Source: an uncultured Clostridia bacterium (GTDB lineage Bacteria; Bacillota; Clostridia; Christensenellales; Borkfalkiaceae). From it: a stretch of DNA of 60,769 nt. The notes under the pieces are model-generated. The model was given only the letters and a program-made list of their open reading frames with translations. It had not been told where the DNA came from and ran no database searches. The stretch lies in NCBI GenBank assembly GCA_947570625.1, contig CANOUP010000011.1, positions 1 through 60,769 on the forward strand, written 5' to 3'. Shown one piece after another: positions 33,411 to 42,478 of the stretch (positions within the stretch are counted from its first letter, which is position 1; every line of letters starts with the position of its first letter). The position numbers were made by a program, and so were the translations under genes.

Positions 33411-33601
33411 AGCTGTAACCTTCGTAAACAAAAATGCACGGAAAATTCCGTGCATTCGACTGTCCTTTAAAGGTTTAGGCTTCTGTACGGAAAATTCTAA
33501 GTTGTTGAAATTTTATCGTTCAAATAACTACTTGGGTCCATTAAAGGCTCCTCACTAAATTATTATGCATCTATTATATAACATTATATTTTATTTGGCA
33601 A
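33411..33601 (-). promoter_or_regulatory. corA leader: promoter plus terminator-like hairpin, riboswitch candidate
   Basis: The minus-strand promoter is TTGCCA (33601-33596), 17 bp, TATAAT (33578-33573), with a start near 33566. The leader ends in an 11-bp stem (33456-33446 with 33443-33433) followed by TTTTTG, a Rho-independent terminator in front of corA. An upstream TTCCGT (33492-33487) could pair with ACGGAA of the terminator stem and act as antiterminator. I could not match the leader to the M-box from memory. Confidence 0.6.
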
Positions 33602-33619
33602 GCGTTTGTTAAAATCTTA

Positions 33620-35077
33620 TTATATAACAATTTTACCCTGCGTAAAGCTTTCGAAAAATCCTTCCAGGTCGGCTCCGCTTATAAACGCGCCGGCAAGGTC
33701 TTCGTAGGAAGCTATCTTATAAAGGTTATCCGAAAAATACTTTTTAAGCGTTGCGGTAAACTTTTCGTCGCCTATCGACTGTCTTAGCATATCGAACATT
33801 ATAAGCCCCTTGTTGTAGGCTATGTTCGTGTACTCGTACTCGCTTTCGAAGTCTTTGAGATGTCTGTTCATGGTCGTGTTAACGTCGCCGAAAATCTGGT
33901 TATATACGGAATAGTACGCCCTGTACGCCTTCGTTGCCGAACCGATTATACCCGTTCTCGTAAAGGGATAGGAGGGGTTCTCTTCGAAGAACATAAGCGT
34001 GGAGTACTCCGCAAGACCCTCGTCCTGCCAGGCGCAGGTCATCTGGTTGCTTCCCGCCATCGCATACCACCACTGGTGCGCGTTTTCGTGCACGATTGTG
34101 TAAACGTTGTTGTCCGCGTCGAGCTCGTCGCTTATCATAGTCAGCGCGGGATATTCCATTCCGCCGTAGCAGAAACCCGTCTGGACGACGCATAGTGTGG
34201 GGTATACGTAGTTTCCGAACGTTTCGGAGAAGTATTTAAGGCTGTTGCAAGCCGTCGAAAGACTGACCTGCGGATTGCTGTCTTTATAGTAATAGTAGCT
34301 TACCTGCACGCCGTTCACTTCGCTTGTCGCCGTCTGGAATTTATCGGACAGCACAACGGCGAAATCCCTCGCTTTTTGTATTTCGTAAGTGCGCTTCACC
34401 CTGCCCGCCGAAGTGCTTTCGTTTACAAGCTTTCCGCTAGTCGCCGAAGCATATTCGGGGGGTAAATCCAAAGTTACCCTGTAATTCGCGCATTCCGAAA
34501 GGAAGGGGTCCCCGCATACGTAGTAGGGGCACTCCACAAAACCTTCGTCCGAATACGCGCAGAGCACGGGATAGAAATTGCCGAGATTAACGGTATTTTC
34601 GGTTATGCCCGTCCTGTGGTTCACAAGCGCGAGTTCGAGGGTGTAGGATATGCTTATTTTTACGTTCTCCCCGGGATATACGGGGGTCAACAGGTTTACG
34701 GTAAGCAGATTTTCGTCCTCGCCGCCTATGTCCCAGCCCTTGCAGTTGCCCACTTCTTTTATCGTCATAGAACCGTAACTGGCGCCCGCATAGTACGCCT
34801 TGGCGGTGTAGCTGGACGAAACGGGGGCAAGCTTTGCGCCTTCGCGGAAGGCATTGCCGTAAAGGTTGAATTTAAGGTCGCCGATTTCGTTGTCTGTATC
34901 GTTGAGATACGTGAAGTCGACGGTGCCTTCGATTGTGCGTGTTTCCCTGTCGAATATGGCGAGTATGTCATATTCGCTTAAAGCGCTTTCGTCCTTTTTG
35001 CATGCGGTGAACGCGAGCGACGCGGCCGCGGTGCATACTACGGTAAGTATACAGATAAGCTTTTTCAATTTAAACAT
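33620..35077 (-). CDS. M1-family metallopeptidase lipoprotein
   Basis: This 485-residue protein has a lipoprotein signal with lipobox LAFTAC (C26). An N-terminal beta-rich domain is followed by a gluzincin catalytic domain with GGMEY (305-309), zinc motif H330-E331-x-x-H334 in VHENAHQWW and the third ligand E353 in QDEGLAEYS. This matches the aminopeptidase N/LTA4 hydrolase fold without the C-terminal HEAT domain. It probably cleaves peptides at the outer face of the membrane. ATG 35077 has GAGGTGA before it and starts the signal peptide. Confidence 0.9.
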   Translation of the reverse strand: MFKLKKLICILTVVCTAAASLAFTACKKDESALSEYDILAIFDRETRTIEGTVDFTYLNDTDNEIGDLKFNLYGNAFREGAKLAPVSSSYTAKAYYAGASYGSMTIKEVGNCKGWDIGGEDENLLTVNLLTPVYPGENVKISISYTLELALVNHRTGITENTVNLGNFYPVLCAYSDEGFVECPYYVCGDPFLSECANYRVTLDLPPEYASATSGKLVNESTSAGRVKRTYEIQKARDFAVVLSDKFQTATSEVNGVQVSYYYYKDSNPQVSLSTACNSLKYFSETFGNYVYPTLCVVQTGFCYGGMEYPALTMISDELDADNNVYTIVHENAHQWWYAMAGSNQMTCAWQDEGLAEYSTLMFFEENPSYPFTRTGIIGSATKAYRAYYSVYNQIFGDVNTTMNRHLKDFESEYEYTNIAYNKGLIMFDMLRQSIGDEKFTATLKKYFSDNLYKIASYEDLAGAFISGADLEGFFESFTQGKIVI

Positions 35078-35163
35078 CGTTATCACCTCGTTTACATTTA
35101 ATCTATGATAACCGAGTTTGGAATAAAACCTTTTTTTAACATATTTACGCAAACTAAAATAAA

Positions 35164-35835
35164 ATGTATGGTATGGTATTTTGCATTGTAGCGGACAGCG
35201 CGGTCAAGGACGTGAAAAGTCTACCGGACTGCGACATTGCCGTTTTCGGTTTCAAAGGATTGGGCGAAGTGGACTACGAAACGGAGCTCCGCGGGCTTAC
35301 GGACAAATTCGAGGACGCGACGCGCCTTTCCAAAACTTTCAGGTGCGGCGTGCTGTGCGGGTGCAGGACGAAGAGCAGGGGCGTGCTCCGCAAGTCCGTG
35401 TCCGTCGCCGACAGAGGCAAGCTTCTCGGTATTTCGGATATGAACCACGTCATCGACACGGAGGACTATAAAAGCGGCGCGGGGCTGGGGGTGTACTCGG
35501 TCGGCGGGTACAAGGTCGGGCTGTGCATAGAAAACGACCTTATGTTCCCCGACGGGCTGAAAGCGCTTTCGCTTTGCGGGTGCAACGTCATCGTCGTGTT
35601 TCTCGAAGAGCTGAAAACTTCCGTACCGCCCCTTCTTATCAGGGCATATTCCTACCTGTACGGCGTGCCCGTCATTATGTGCGCGGGCAATATGGCGTAC
35701 TTTGCGGAAACCTCGGGCGAAATAGCTTCTTCCTCGCAGCCGTACTCGCTGTTCGAGGTAACTCCGCAGAACAGGTATCACATTATAACTACCCGCACCA
35801 AGGGCAGTTATTTCGACGTGAACGAAGATTACTGA
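35164..35835 (+). CDS. Nitrilase-fold protein lacking the catalytic triad
   Basis: This 223-residue protein aligns with carbon-nitrogen hydrolases, but the active site is gone. The nucleophile motif, normally 'G..IC.D..FPE', reads VGLCIENDLMFPD with E123 in the cysteine position. The Glu motif, normally 'FPE', reads FGF near 28-30. The Lys motif, normally 'Y.K.HL', reads SDMNHV near 91-96. Other fold strands remain (VIVVFLEE, GVPVIMCAGN). It probably has a binding or structural role. It is divergent from the M1 peptidase and 120 bp before yicC. No clear Shine-Dalgarno is seen. Confidence 0.8.
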   Translation: MYGMVFCIVADSAVKDVKSLPDCDIAVFGFKGLGEVDYETELRGLTDKFEDATRLSKTFRCGVLCGCRTKSRGVLRKSVSVADRGKLLGISDMNHVIDTEDYKSGAGLGVYSVGGYKVGLCIENDLMFPDGLKALSLCGCNVIVVFLEELKTSVPPLLIRAYSYLYGVPVIMCAGNMAYFAETSGEIASSSQPYSLFEVTPQNRYHIITTRTKGSYFDVNEDY

Positions 35836-35955
35836 ACAAAACATTTCTTCCCGCTTCGGCGGGAATTTTTTTTATTGCCCCGTTTACGCTTGTAATTTTC
35901 AAAAATAATTGCTATAATCTTATACGTAAAATAAAAGTAACGGCGGAAAAAATTT

Positions 35956-36831
35956 ATGCTTAGTATGACGGGTTACGGCAGGGGCGAATATAAAGAGGGC
36001 GGTATCGAACTTACGGCGGAAGTCAAGTCCGTCAACAACCGCTATCTCGACGTGTCCGTAAAGTGCCCGCGCATATTCATAGCGTTCGAGGACGTAATCC
36101 GCGCGGAGGTACGCTCTATGCTGACCCGCGGACACGCCGACGTTTTCATCGGGCTTTCGGATAAGCGCGAGAAAAAGCGCGAGCTGTACCTCGACGAAAA
36201 TATCGCCCGGGCATACGTCCGCGCGGGCGGGCGAATTAAAGAACTGTTCCCCGATATACCCAGCGACGTCACGGTGACCTCGGTACTGCGCTATCCCGAC
36301 GTAATAAGACCCGAAGAAAATTCTTCCGCCGACGGCGAGCTTTTGTCCGCTTTGAAATCGGCGCTTAAAACGGCGCTTAAAAATCTCAACGAAATGCGGA
36401 GCACGGAGGGTGCAAAGCTCAAAGAGGATATGCTTTCGAGAATGGACGCAATCGAAAAGCTCGTCGGCGAAGTCGAAAAGCGCGCGCCTCTCGTCGCGGA
36501 AAGTTACAGGGCTAAGCTGGAAGCCAAAATGAAAAAGATTTTGGAGGACGTTCAGCCCGACGAAGCAAGGCTTTTGACCGAAGTTTCGCTGTTTGCGGAT
36601 AAGAGCAATATAGACGAAGAGCTCACCCGCCTTCATTCGCACATTTCGCAGTTCAGGGAAATATGCCGTGAAACGCTCGTGGGCAGAAAGCTCGATTTTC
36701 TCGTGCAGGAGTTCAACCGCGAAACCAACACAATCTGTTCCAAATCCAACGATATAGAAATTACCAGACTGGGGCTTGCGCTTAAAAACGAAATCGAAAA
36801 GGTGCGCGAGCAGGTCCAGAACATAGAATAA
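35956..36831 (+). CDS. yicC: YicC-family endoribonuclease
   Basis: This 291-residue protein starts SMTGYGRGEYKEGGIELTAEVKSVNNRYLDVSVKCPR, the hallmark of YicC/YloC, and ends with the DUF1732 segment FLVQEFNRETNTICSKSNDIEIT. YicC proteins act on RNA, as shown for E. coli YicC on sRNA and for YloC in B. subtilis. It is the first gene of the conserved Firmicutes block, 5 bp before gmk. In B. subtilis remA lies between the two; it is absent here. Confidence 0.95.
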   Translation: MLSMTGYGRGEYKEGGIELTAEVKSVNNRYLDVSVKCPRIFIAFEDVIRAEVRSMLTRGHADVFIGLSDKREKKRELYLDENIARAYVRAGGRIKELFPDIPSDVTVTSVLRYPDVIRPEENSSADGELLSALKSALKTALKNLNEMRSTEGAKLKEDMLSRMDAIEKLVGEVEKRAPLVAESYRAKLEAKMKKILEDVQPDEARLLTEVSLFADKSNIDEELTRLHSHISQFREICRETLVGRKLDFLVQEFNRETNTICSKSNDIEITRLGLALKNEIEKVREQVQNIE

Positions 36832-36836
36832 GGATT

Positions 36837-37397
36837 ATGAAGAATTTACTTATAGTAATTTCGGGACCCTCGGGAGTGGGCAAGGGCACGATAGTAAAAG
36901 AACTTCTCAAAAAAGGCGGTTACGCGCTGAGCGTATCCTGCACCACCCGCGGACGGCGCGAAGGCGAAGAGGACGGCGTTTCCTACTTCTTTGTTTCGAG
37001 GGAAGAGTTCGAGGCTAAAATAGCCGAAGGCGGATTTTTGGAATATTCCGAACACTTCGGCAACTATTACGGCACGCCCCGCAGTTTTGTTGAAAAACAG
37101 CTTCAAACGCACGACGTAATTCTCGAAATAGACGTCGACGGCGCGCTTGACGTAAAACGCGCCCGTCCGGAAGCGCTTCTCATAATGGTGCTTCCCCCCG
37201 ACAGGGAGGAGCTGAAAGCCCGCCTTGTACGGCGCGGAACGGAGAGCGAGGAAAAGATAGCTTCCCGCCTTGCCAGAACGGATTACGAACTTTCCAAAAC
37301 AGAGCTTTACGATTATTCCGTCGTCAACGGCGTACTCGGCGACGCCGTCGCGGAAATCGAATCTATTATAAAAGCAAATAAAAAAACAATAAAATAA
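36837..37397 (+). CDS. gmk: Guanylate kinase
   Basis: This 186-residue enzyme phosphorylates GMP to GDP. Walker A is ISGPSGVGKGTI, and GMP-binding residues are in SCTTRGRREGEEDGVSYFFVSREEF, with later EYSEHFGNYYGTPRSFVE and LEIDVDGALDV. The length is normal. It lies between yicC and rpoZ as in other Firmicutes, and begins six bases after the yicC stop. Confidence 0.97.
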   Translation: MKNLLIVISGPSGVGKGTIVKELLKKGGYALSVSCTTRGRREGEEDGVSYFFVSREEFEAKIAEGGFLEYSEHFGNYYGTPRSFVEKQLQTHDVILEIDVDGALDVKRARPEALLIMVLPPDREELKARLVRRGTESEEKIASRLARTDYELSKTELYDYSVVNGVLGDAVAEIESIIKANKKTIK

Positions 37398-37411
37398 ACG
37401 GAGTTATATTT

Positions 37412-37630
37412 ATGATTAACCAACCCTCGGTAGATACTCTCATCGACAAGCTCGGAACAGACGGACAGCCCGTTTCGCGTTATTGCCTCTGCGTCGTGGC
37501 TTCCAAGCGCGCAAGACAGATTCTCGAAAACCATATGGCTAAGGGTCCCAGCCCCGACGAATATCTCAAAGAAATTTCCGCCGCCTGCCAGGAAATAGCG
37601 GACGGAAAAATCAAATGCACGAAAGATTAA
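37412..37630 (+). CDS. rpoZ: RNA polymerase omega subunit
   Basis: This 72-residue protein has the omega pattern: MINQPSVDTLIDKLGTDGQPVSRYCLCVVASKRARQILEN, with the conserved 'R..L...ASKRARQI' helix. It promotes assembly of beta' into RNA polymerase. The position after gmk is conserved. A 13-bp hairpin follows before priA. Confidence 0.95.
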   Translation: MINQPSVDTLIDKLGTDGQPVSRYCLCVVASKRARQILENHMAKGPSPDEYLKEISAACQEIADGKIKCTKD

Positions 37631-37645
37631 TTTTTTAAAAATGCA

Positions 37646-37677
37646 GACAGCGGTTTTCGCGTATGAAAACCGCTGTC
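37646..37677 (+). terminator. Hairpin between rpoZ and priA
   Basis: A perfect 13-bp stem (37646-37658 with 37665-37677) and 6-nt loop are followed by only a few T residues. It may be a partial terminator that lowers priA and downstream expression relative to gmk-rpoZ. The coaBC gene usual at this place is missing. Confidence 0.55.
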
Positions 37678-37693
37678 GGTTTCAACTGGTGAA

Positions 37694-39859
37694 ATGTACG
37701 CAAAGGTAATTGTCGATATCGCCCGAAGCGAGGCGGACAAAATTTTCGAATATTCCTGCCCCGATACGCTAAAAGCGGGAAGCAGGGTAAAAGTTCCCTT
37801 CGGGGGAAGGATAATCGAAGGCTTCGTCATAGACGTAAGCCCCCTTTCGTCGTACGAAAACGTCAAGCCCGTCGCCGAAATACTCGATGAGGAACCCGCG
37901 CTGACGCAGGAGTGTTTCAGCCTTATGGAGAGCATAGCAAGGCGCTACCGCGTGCCCAAAGCCGTCGTGCTGAGGCTGTTTATACCCTCTGAAATGCGCA
38001 GGGGCAGAGTGCATGCCGCGTACAGAAACTTTGCCGTGTATACGGGCGCGGATATAACTCTTCCCGCTTCCGCAAAAAAACAGGCGGAGGCGCTTACGTA
38101 CCTGAAAGAGCACGGAGAGGGGGATTACGCGGCACTGTGCGATTCTTTCGGCAGGGGTGCGGTAAACGCGCTTAAAGAAAAGGGCGCGCTGGAAATCGAG
38201 AGGCGCAAGCAGACGAGAAGTCCTTTTACGGGTCTGCCCTCTGCGGTTGGCGAAAAGACGCTTACCCCCGCGCAGGAGCGGGCTATCGGCGAAATCTATT
38301 CTTCGGACAAGAGCACGCACCTTTTGCACGGCGTAACGGGAAGCGGTAAGACGGAGATATATTTAAACGTTATCGCGCGCGAAATCCGCGCGGGCAGGAC
38401 GGCGGTTTTTCTCGTTCCCGAAATTTCGCTTACCCCGCAGATGCTGTCCCAGCTGAGAGGCAGGTTCGGCAATCTCGCCGCGATTCTGCACAGCGGGCTC
38501 AGCGCGGGCGAAAGGTTTGACGAGTGGTGCCGTTTAAGGTCGGGCGAAGCAAAGATAGCCGTGGGCGCGAGGAGCGCGGTGTTCGCTCCGCTTGAAAACA
38601 TAGGCGCGATAATAGTCGACGAGGAGCACGACGCTTCGTACGTAAGCGAATCCGCGCCAAGGTATTCGACGATAGAAATTGCGCAAATGCGCGCGGAATA
38701 TAACGGCGCGAAACTCATTTTAGGCAGTGCGACGCCTTCAATCGAAAGCTATGTAAAAGCCGTAGAAGGCGAAACGGGTCTGATAACCCTGACGGAGCGC
38801 ATAAACAAAAAACCCCTTCCCGAAATTATAATCGCAGATATGCGCAAGGAAGTAAAGCGCGGGAACAACACGGCGTTTTCCTCGGCGCTGAGGGAAGAGC
38901 TTGCGGAAACACTTGCGGGCGGAAACCAGGCAATAATATTTCTGAACAGGCGCGGATATTCGAGAACGGTTTTGTGCCGTGACTGCGGTTACGTCGCCAA
39001 ATGCGAACACTGCGACGTCGCGCTTACTTACCACAGCGAGGAAAACTGTCTTAAATGCCATTACTGCGGAACCAAGTACCGCATGCTGACAGCCTGTCCC
39101 GAGTGCGGAGGAAAGCACGTTTTGTACAACGGCACGGGCACGCAGCGCGTCGTTGCCGACCTTAAACAGCTGTTCCCTTCGGCGCGGATATTGAGAATGG
39201 ACAACGACACGGTATCGGGCAAGGACGGACATTACAGCATACTCAAAAAGTTTTCGGAAAAGCAGGCGGACATACTCGTCGGCACGCAGATGATTGCAAA
39301 GGGGCACGACTTCCCCGCGGTTACTCTCGTCGGTATTCTGGACGCGGATATGAGCCTTCATTTCTCCGATTACAGAAGCGGCGAGCGCACCTTCCAGCTT
39401 ATAACGCAGGTCGCGGGCAGAAGCGGGCGCGCGGGCGAAGCGGGCAGGGTCGTCTTGCAGACGTGCTCCCCCGAAAACTATATTCTGCGCTACGCCGTCG
39501 CTTACGACTATAAAGGATTTTTCGAAAACGAGATTGCGCTGAGAAAGGCGACGGGCTTTCCGCCGTACTCCGTCATATGCAGGGTAATGGTGACGGGCGA
39601 GGACGGAGAACGCACGCTTGAAACTCTGAAAAAGGTGTATTTCGCAATCGAAAAGCTGAGAGGCGAAACCCCCGGCGAATTTATATTTTTAAACAAAATG
39701 CATTCGCCCATAAAAAAGATACAGGGCAAACTGAGGTATCAGGTCCTGATGAGGCTGGCAAGCCGTAACGCGCTCGGCCGCGTATACGACGTTGCGGTTG
39801 AAAATACAAATAAAAACGTTCTGGTTTACGTCGAAGAAAATCCCGTAAACCTGTCCTGA
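37694..39859 (+). CDS. priA: Primosomal protein N' (replication restart helicase)
   Basis: This 721-residue DNA helicase reloads the replisome at stalled forks. An N-terminal DNA-binding domain (about 1-110) is followed by the helicase: Walker A HGVTGSGKTEIY, DEEH box VDEEHDASY, the zinc-binding cysteine set (CRDCGYVAKCEHC, CLKCHYCG, CPECGG), and motifs V/VI with GTQMIAKGHDFPAVTLVGI and TQVAGRSGRAGEAG. All key residues are present. It leads the priA-def-fmt-rsmB-rlmN chain. Confidence 0.97.
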   Translation: MYAKVIVDIARSEADKIFEYSCPDTLKAGSRVKVPFGGRIIEGFVIDVSPLSSYENVKPVAEILDEEPALTQECFSLMESIARRYRVPKAVVLRLFIPSEMRRGRVHAAYRNFAVYTGADITLPASAKKQAEALTYLKEHGEGDYAALCDSFGRGAVNALKEKGALEIERRKQTRSPFTGLPSAVGEKTLTPAQERAIGEIYSSDKSTHLLHGVTGSGKTEIYLNVIAREIRAGRTAVFLVPEISLTPQMLSQLRGRFGNLAAILHSGLSAGERFDEWCRLRSGEAKIAVGARSAVFAPLENIGAIIVDEEHDASYVSESAPRYSTIEIAQMRAEYNGAKLILGSATPSIESYVKAVEGETGLITLTERINKKPLPEIIIADMRKEVKRGNNTAFSSALREELAETLAGGNQAIIFLNRRGYSRTVLCRDCGYVAKCEHCDVALTYHSEENCLKCHYCGTKYRMLTACPECGGKHVLYNGTGTQRVVADLKQLFPSARILRMDNDTVSGKDGHYSILKKFSEKQADILVGTQMIAKGHDFPAVTLVGILDADMSLHFSDYRSGERTFQLITQVAGRSGRAGEAGRVVLQTCSPENYILRYAVAYDYKGFFENEIALRKATGFPPYSVICRVMVTGEDGERTLETLKKVYFAIEKLRGETPGEFIFLNKMHSPIKKIQGKLRYQVLMRLASRNALGRVYDVAVENTNKNVLVYVEENPVNLS

Positions 39860-39883
39860 AATAATTAGCGAGGTAAAAAAATT

Positions 39884-40351
39884 ATGGCGGTTAGATTTGT
39901 CGTACAGACGGGCGAACCCGTGTTGAGAGAAAAATGCGCGGAGGTGAAAAACTTCAATGCGGAGCTTTTCGCGCTTCTCGACGATATGAAGCAGACGGTA
40001 CGCGCAGAGCAAGGCGCGGGGCTTGCGGCGCCCCAGATAGGCGTGCCCGCGCGCGTCGTGGTTATAGACGTCAACGAGGGCTTTTTTGAAATGATAAACC
40101 CCGTAATACTTTCCTATAAGGGAGAGCAGACGGGACCCGAAGGCTGTCTTTCCGTCAAGGGCAAGCAGGGCACCGTGACGCGCCCCTATAAGGTCAAAGC
40201 CGAGTACCGCGACCGCTTCGGCAGAAAGCACAAGCTTACTGCGGAGGGCTTTTTCGCCCGCGCGGTCTGTCACGAACTCGACCACCTCGACGGCATACTG
40301 TACACCGACAGGGCGGAAGAAATTTACGACCTGCCCGCGGAGGGAAAATGA
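39884..40351 (+). CDS. def: Peptide deformylase
   Basis: This 155-residue metalloenzyme removes the formyl group from nascent proteins. Motif 1 is GAGLAAPQIG, motif 2 EGCLSV (metal Cys) and motif 3 HELDHLDGILY (metal His pair and catalytic Glu). It overlaps fmt by four bases, pairing formylation with deformylation as in many bacteria. The start has GAGGT. Confidence 0.97.
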   Translation: MAVRFVVQTGEPVLREKCAEVKNFNAELFALLDDMKQTVRAEQGAGLAAPQIGVPARVVVIDVNEGFFEMINPVILSYKGEQTGPEGCLSVKGKQGTVTRPYKVKAEYRDRFGRKHKLTAEGFFARAVCHELDHLDGILYTDRAEEIYDLPAEGK

Positions 40352-41259
40352 AAATAGTATTTGCGGGCTCGCCCGAATATGCCGTTCCGGCGCTCGAAGC
40401 CGTAAATGAAAAATTCGGAGTGACGGCGGTTATAACACAGCCCGACAAGCCCGTCGGCAGAAAACGCGCGCTTACGCCCACGCCCGTCAAGGCGCGCGCC
40501 GTGGCGCTGGGCATACCCGTTTACGACTTCAAAAAGATACGCGAACACGCAGACGAGGTGGGGGCGATAGGCGCGGATATAATGATTACGTGCGCCTACG
40601 GTCAGCTTCTCACGCGCGAAATTCTCGACTGTTTCCCCTCGGGGGTATGGAACCTACACGCTTCGCTTTTGCCCGAATTCAGGGGCGCTTCGCCCATTCA
40701 GTCCGCCATATTGGCGGGTGTAACGCATACGGGCGTTACCGTAATGAGGACGGAGCTGTCGCTCGATACGGGGGATATTCTCCTCGTAAAGCGCTGTGAA
40801 GCGGGCGGTATGACCTGCGGGGAGCTTAGCGAAAAGCTTTCCCTCATTTCCGCACAGGCGGCGGTAGAAGCGGTCGAGATGATTGCAAAGGGCAATCCCG
40901 CCCTTCTGTTGCAGGACGAGGCTAAGGCGACCTACTGCAAAAAGATAACCAAAGACGATGCAAAGATAGATTTCGGCAATTCGCCCGAACATATATGCGG
41001 GTTAATCAACGCAATGAACCCCCAGCCCATGGCTTACTGCCTGCTTAACGGAAACGTTTTAAACGTTCTCCGCGCCGAGCCGTGCGGTATGCAGGGCGAA
41101 AAAGGAGCGGTAATATGCGCCGACAAACGCGGTTTTGTTGTCGGTTGCGCATCGGGTTCGGTAATCGTTAAAGAGATTCTGCCCGCGGGGGGGAAGAAAA
41201 TGAGAGCCTGCGACTTCGTCAACGGCAGAAAGATAAAGGCGGGGGATAAACTTGACTAA
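40348..41259 (+). CDS. fmt: Methionyl-tRNA formyltransferase
   Basis: This 303-residue enzyme formylates initiator Met-tRNA using 10-formyl-THF. Motifs are FAGSPEYAVPALEAV at the start, HASLLPEFRGASPIQSAILAG with the catalytic Asn/His region, GVTVMRTELSLDTGDILL, and a C-terminal OB-like domain. It overlaps def upstream and rsmB downstream by a few bases. Confidence 0.97.
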   Translation: MKIVFAGSPEYAVPALEAVNEKFGVTAVITQPDKPVGRKRALTPTPVKARAVALGIPVYDFKKIREHADEVGAIGADIMITCAYGQLLTREILDCFPSGVWNLHASLLPEFRGASPIQSAILAGVTHTGVTVMRTELSLDTGDILLVKRCEAGGMTCGELSEKLSLISAQAAVEAVEMIAKGNPALLLQDEAKATYCKKITKDDAKIDFGNSPEHICGLINAMNPQPMAYCLLNGNVLNVLRAEPCGMQGEKGAVICADKRGFVVGCASGSVIVKEILPAGGKKMRACDFVNGRKIKAGDKLD

Positions 41260-42478
41260 TCCGCTTTGCGACCCCTATCTGATACTCGCCAAGGTATATC
41301 AGGGGGGTAAATACTTAAAACAGGCTATTGCCGAAACGCCGGTGGAGCCCCTGAACAAGGCGCGCACGGTCAGGATATGCTACGGCGTAATGGAAAAAGA
41401 CATTTATCTCGCGCATATCATAGACGCAAACACGCAAAAACAGCCTAAAAGCACGGTTAAGATAATACTCAAAATCGCGCTGTATATGCTCGAATTTATG
41501 GACAAGCACGACTATATGGTCGTGGACAGCGCCGTCGCGCTCGTCAAAAAGCTCGGCAAGGAGGGCGCGGCAGGGTTCGTTAACGCCTTTCTGCGTTCGT
41601 ATAAAATACCGCCCCTGCCCGATAAAACCGACGAGGCGCTTTGCGTTAAGACTTCAAGCCCGTTATGGCTGGTTAAGAAAATAAGGCGCAGTTACAAGGG
41701 CGAAGCCGAGAGTATTTTAAGCGCGCCGTCCAAGGGCGTCTGCGTACGTTTCGTAAAAGGGGCGGACATATACCTCGGTAAACCGCATATAGATACCCCT
41801 TTCGAAAACGTGCATATCTTCAAAAACTTTGTCCGCGACGAGGGCTTTTTTAAGGGGGATTACACTTTCCAGTCCGTGGGGTCGATTGCCGTTTGCGCCG
41901 CGGTGGAGCCCTGCGCAAACTTTCTCGACGCGTGCTCCGCGCCCGGCGGTAAAGCCGTGCTCGTTTCGGGCAAGTGCGAAAAGGTTACCGCCTGCGAACT
42001 CCACGGACACAGGACAGAGCTTATAAAGAGCTATTTTTCGAGAATGGGCGTTACCAACGCAGAGGCGGTTACGGCGGACAGCAGTGTGTTCAATCCCGAA
42101 TACGAGGGCGCGTTCGACGGCGTGCTGTGCGACGCGCCGTGTTCGGGCACCGGGGTCATCAACGAAAACCCCGACATAAAACTTTTCAGAAAGGAAGAGG
42201 ACATAGAAAACCTTGCGCAGATACAGTATAAAATTTTGTCCAACTGCGCGCGGTACGTAAAGGAAGGGGGCAGGCTGTACTATTCGACCTGTTCAATCCT
42301 GCCCGAAGAAAACGACAGCGTCGTATATAAATTTTTGCGGGACTGTCCGCAATTCGTTCTTGAAATTCCGTCCTCTCCGCTTGCTCACCGCACCACGAAA
42401 TTCGGGCTTCAATTTTTACCGCACATTTCGCTCGGCGCGGGATTTTATCTGACTTCGTTCGTCAAGGAGAAAAAGTGA
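41252..42478 (+). CDS. rsmB: 16S rRNA m5C967 methyltransferase RsmB
   Basis: This 408-residue protein has a NusB-like N-terminal domain (about 1-130, with VDSAVALVKKLGKEGAAGFVNAFLR) and a Rossmann methyltransferase with SAM motif DACSAPGGKA and the two catalytic cysteines in CDAPCSGTG and YSTCSI. It starts at TTG 41252 inside the fmt end. It overlaps the rlmN start by four bases. The order fmt-rsmB-rlmN is conserved. Confidence 0.95.
   Translation: MTNPLCDPYLILAKVYQGGKYLKQAIAETPVEPLNKARTVRICYGVMEKDIYLAHIIDANTQKQPKSTVKIILKIALYMLEFMDKHDYMVVDSAVALVKKLGKEGAAGFVNAFLRSYKIPPLPDKTDEALCVKTSSPLWLVKKIRRSYKGEAESILSAPSKGVCVRFVKGADIYLGKPHIDTPFENVHIFKNFVRDEGFFKGDYTFQSVGSIAVCAAVEPCANFLDACSAPGGKAVLVSGKCEKVTACELHGHRTELIKSYFSRMGVTNAEAVTADSSVFNPEYEGAFDGVLCDAPCSGTGVINENPDIKLFRKEEDIENLAQIQYKILSNCARYVKEGGRLYYSTCSILPEENDSVVYKFLRDCPQFVLEIPSSPLAHRTTKFGLQFLPHISLGAGFYLTSFVKEKK

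Noticed and set aside
33411-33601. corA leader called as an M-box riboswitch
   Set aside because: GTGAGGAGCC only partly resembles the M-box start I remember, and the later conserved parts were not found; left as unassigned.
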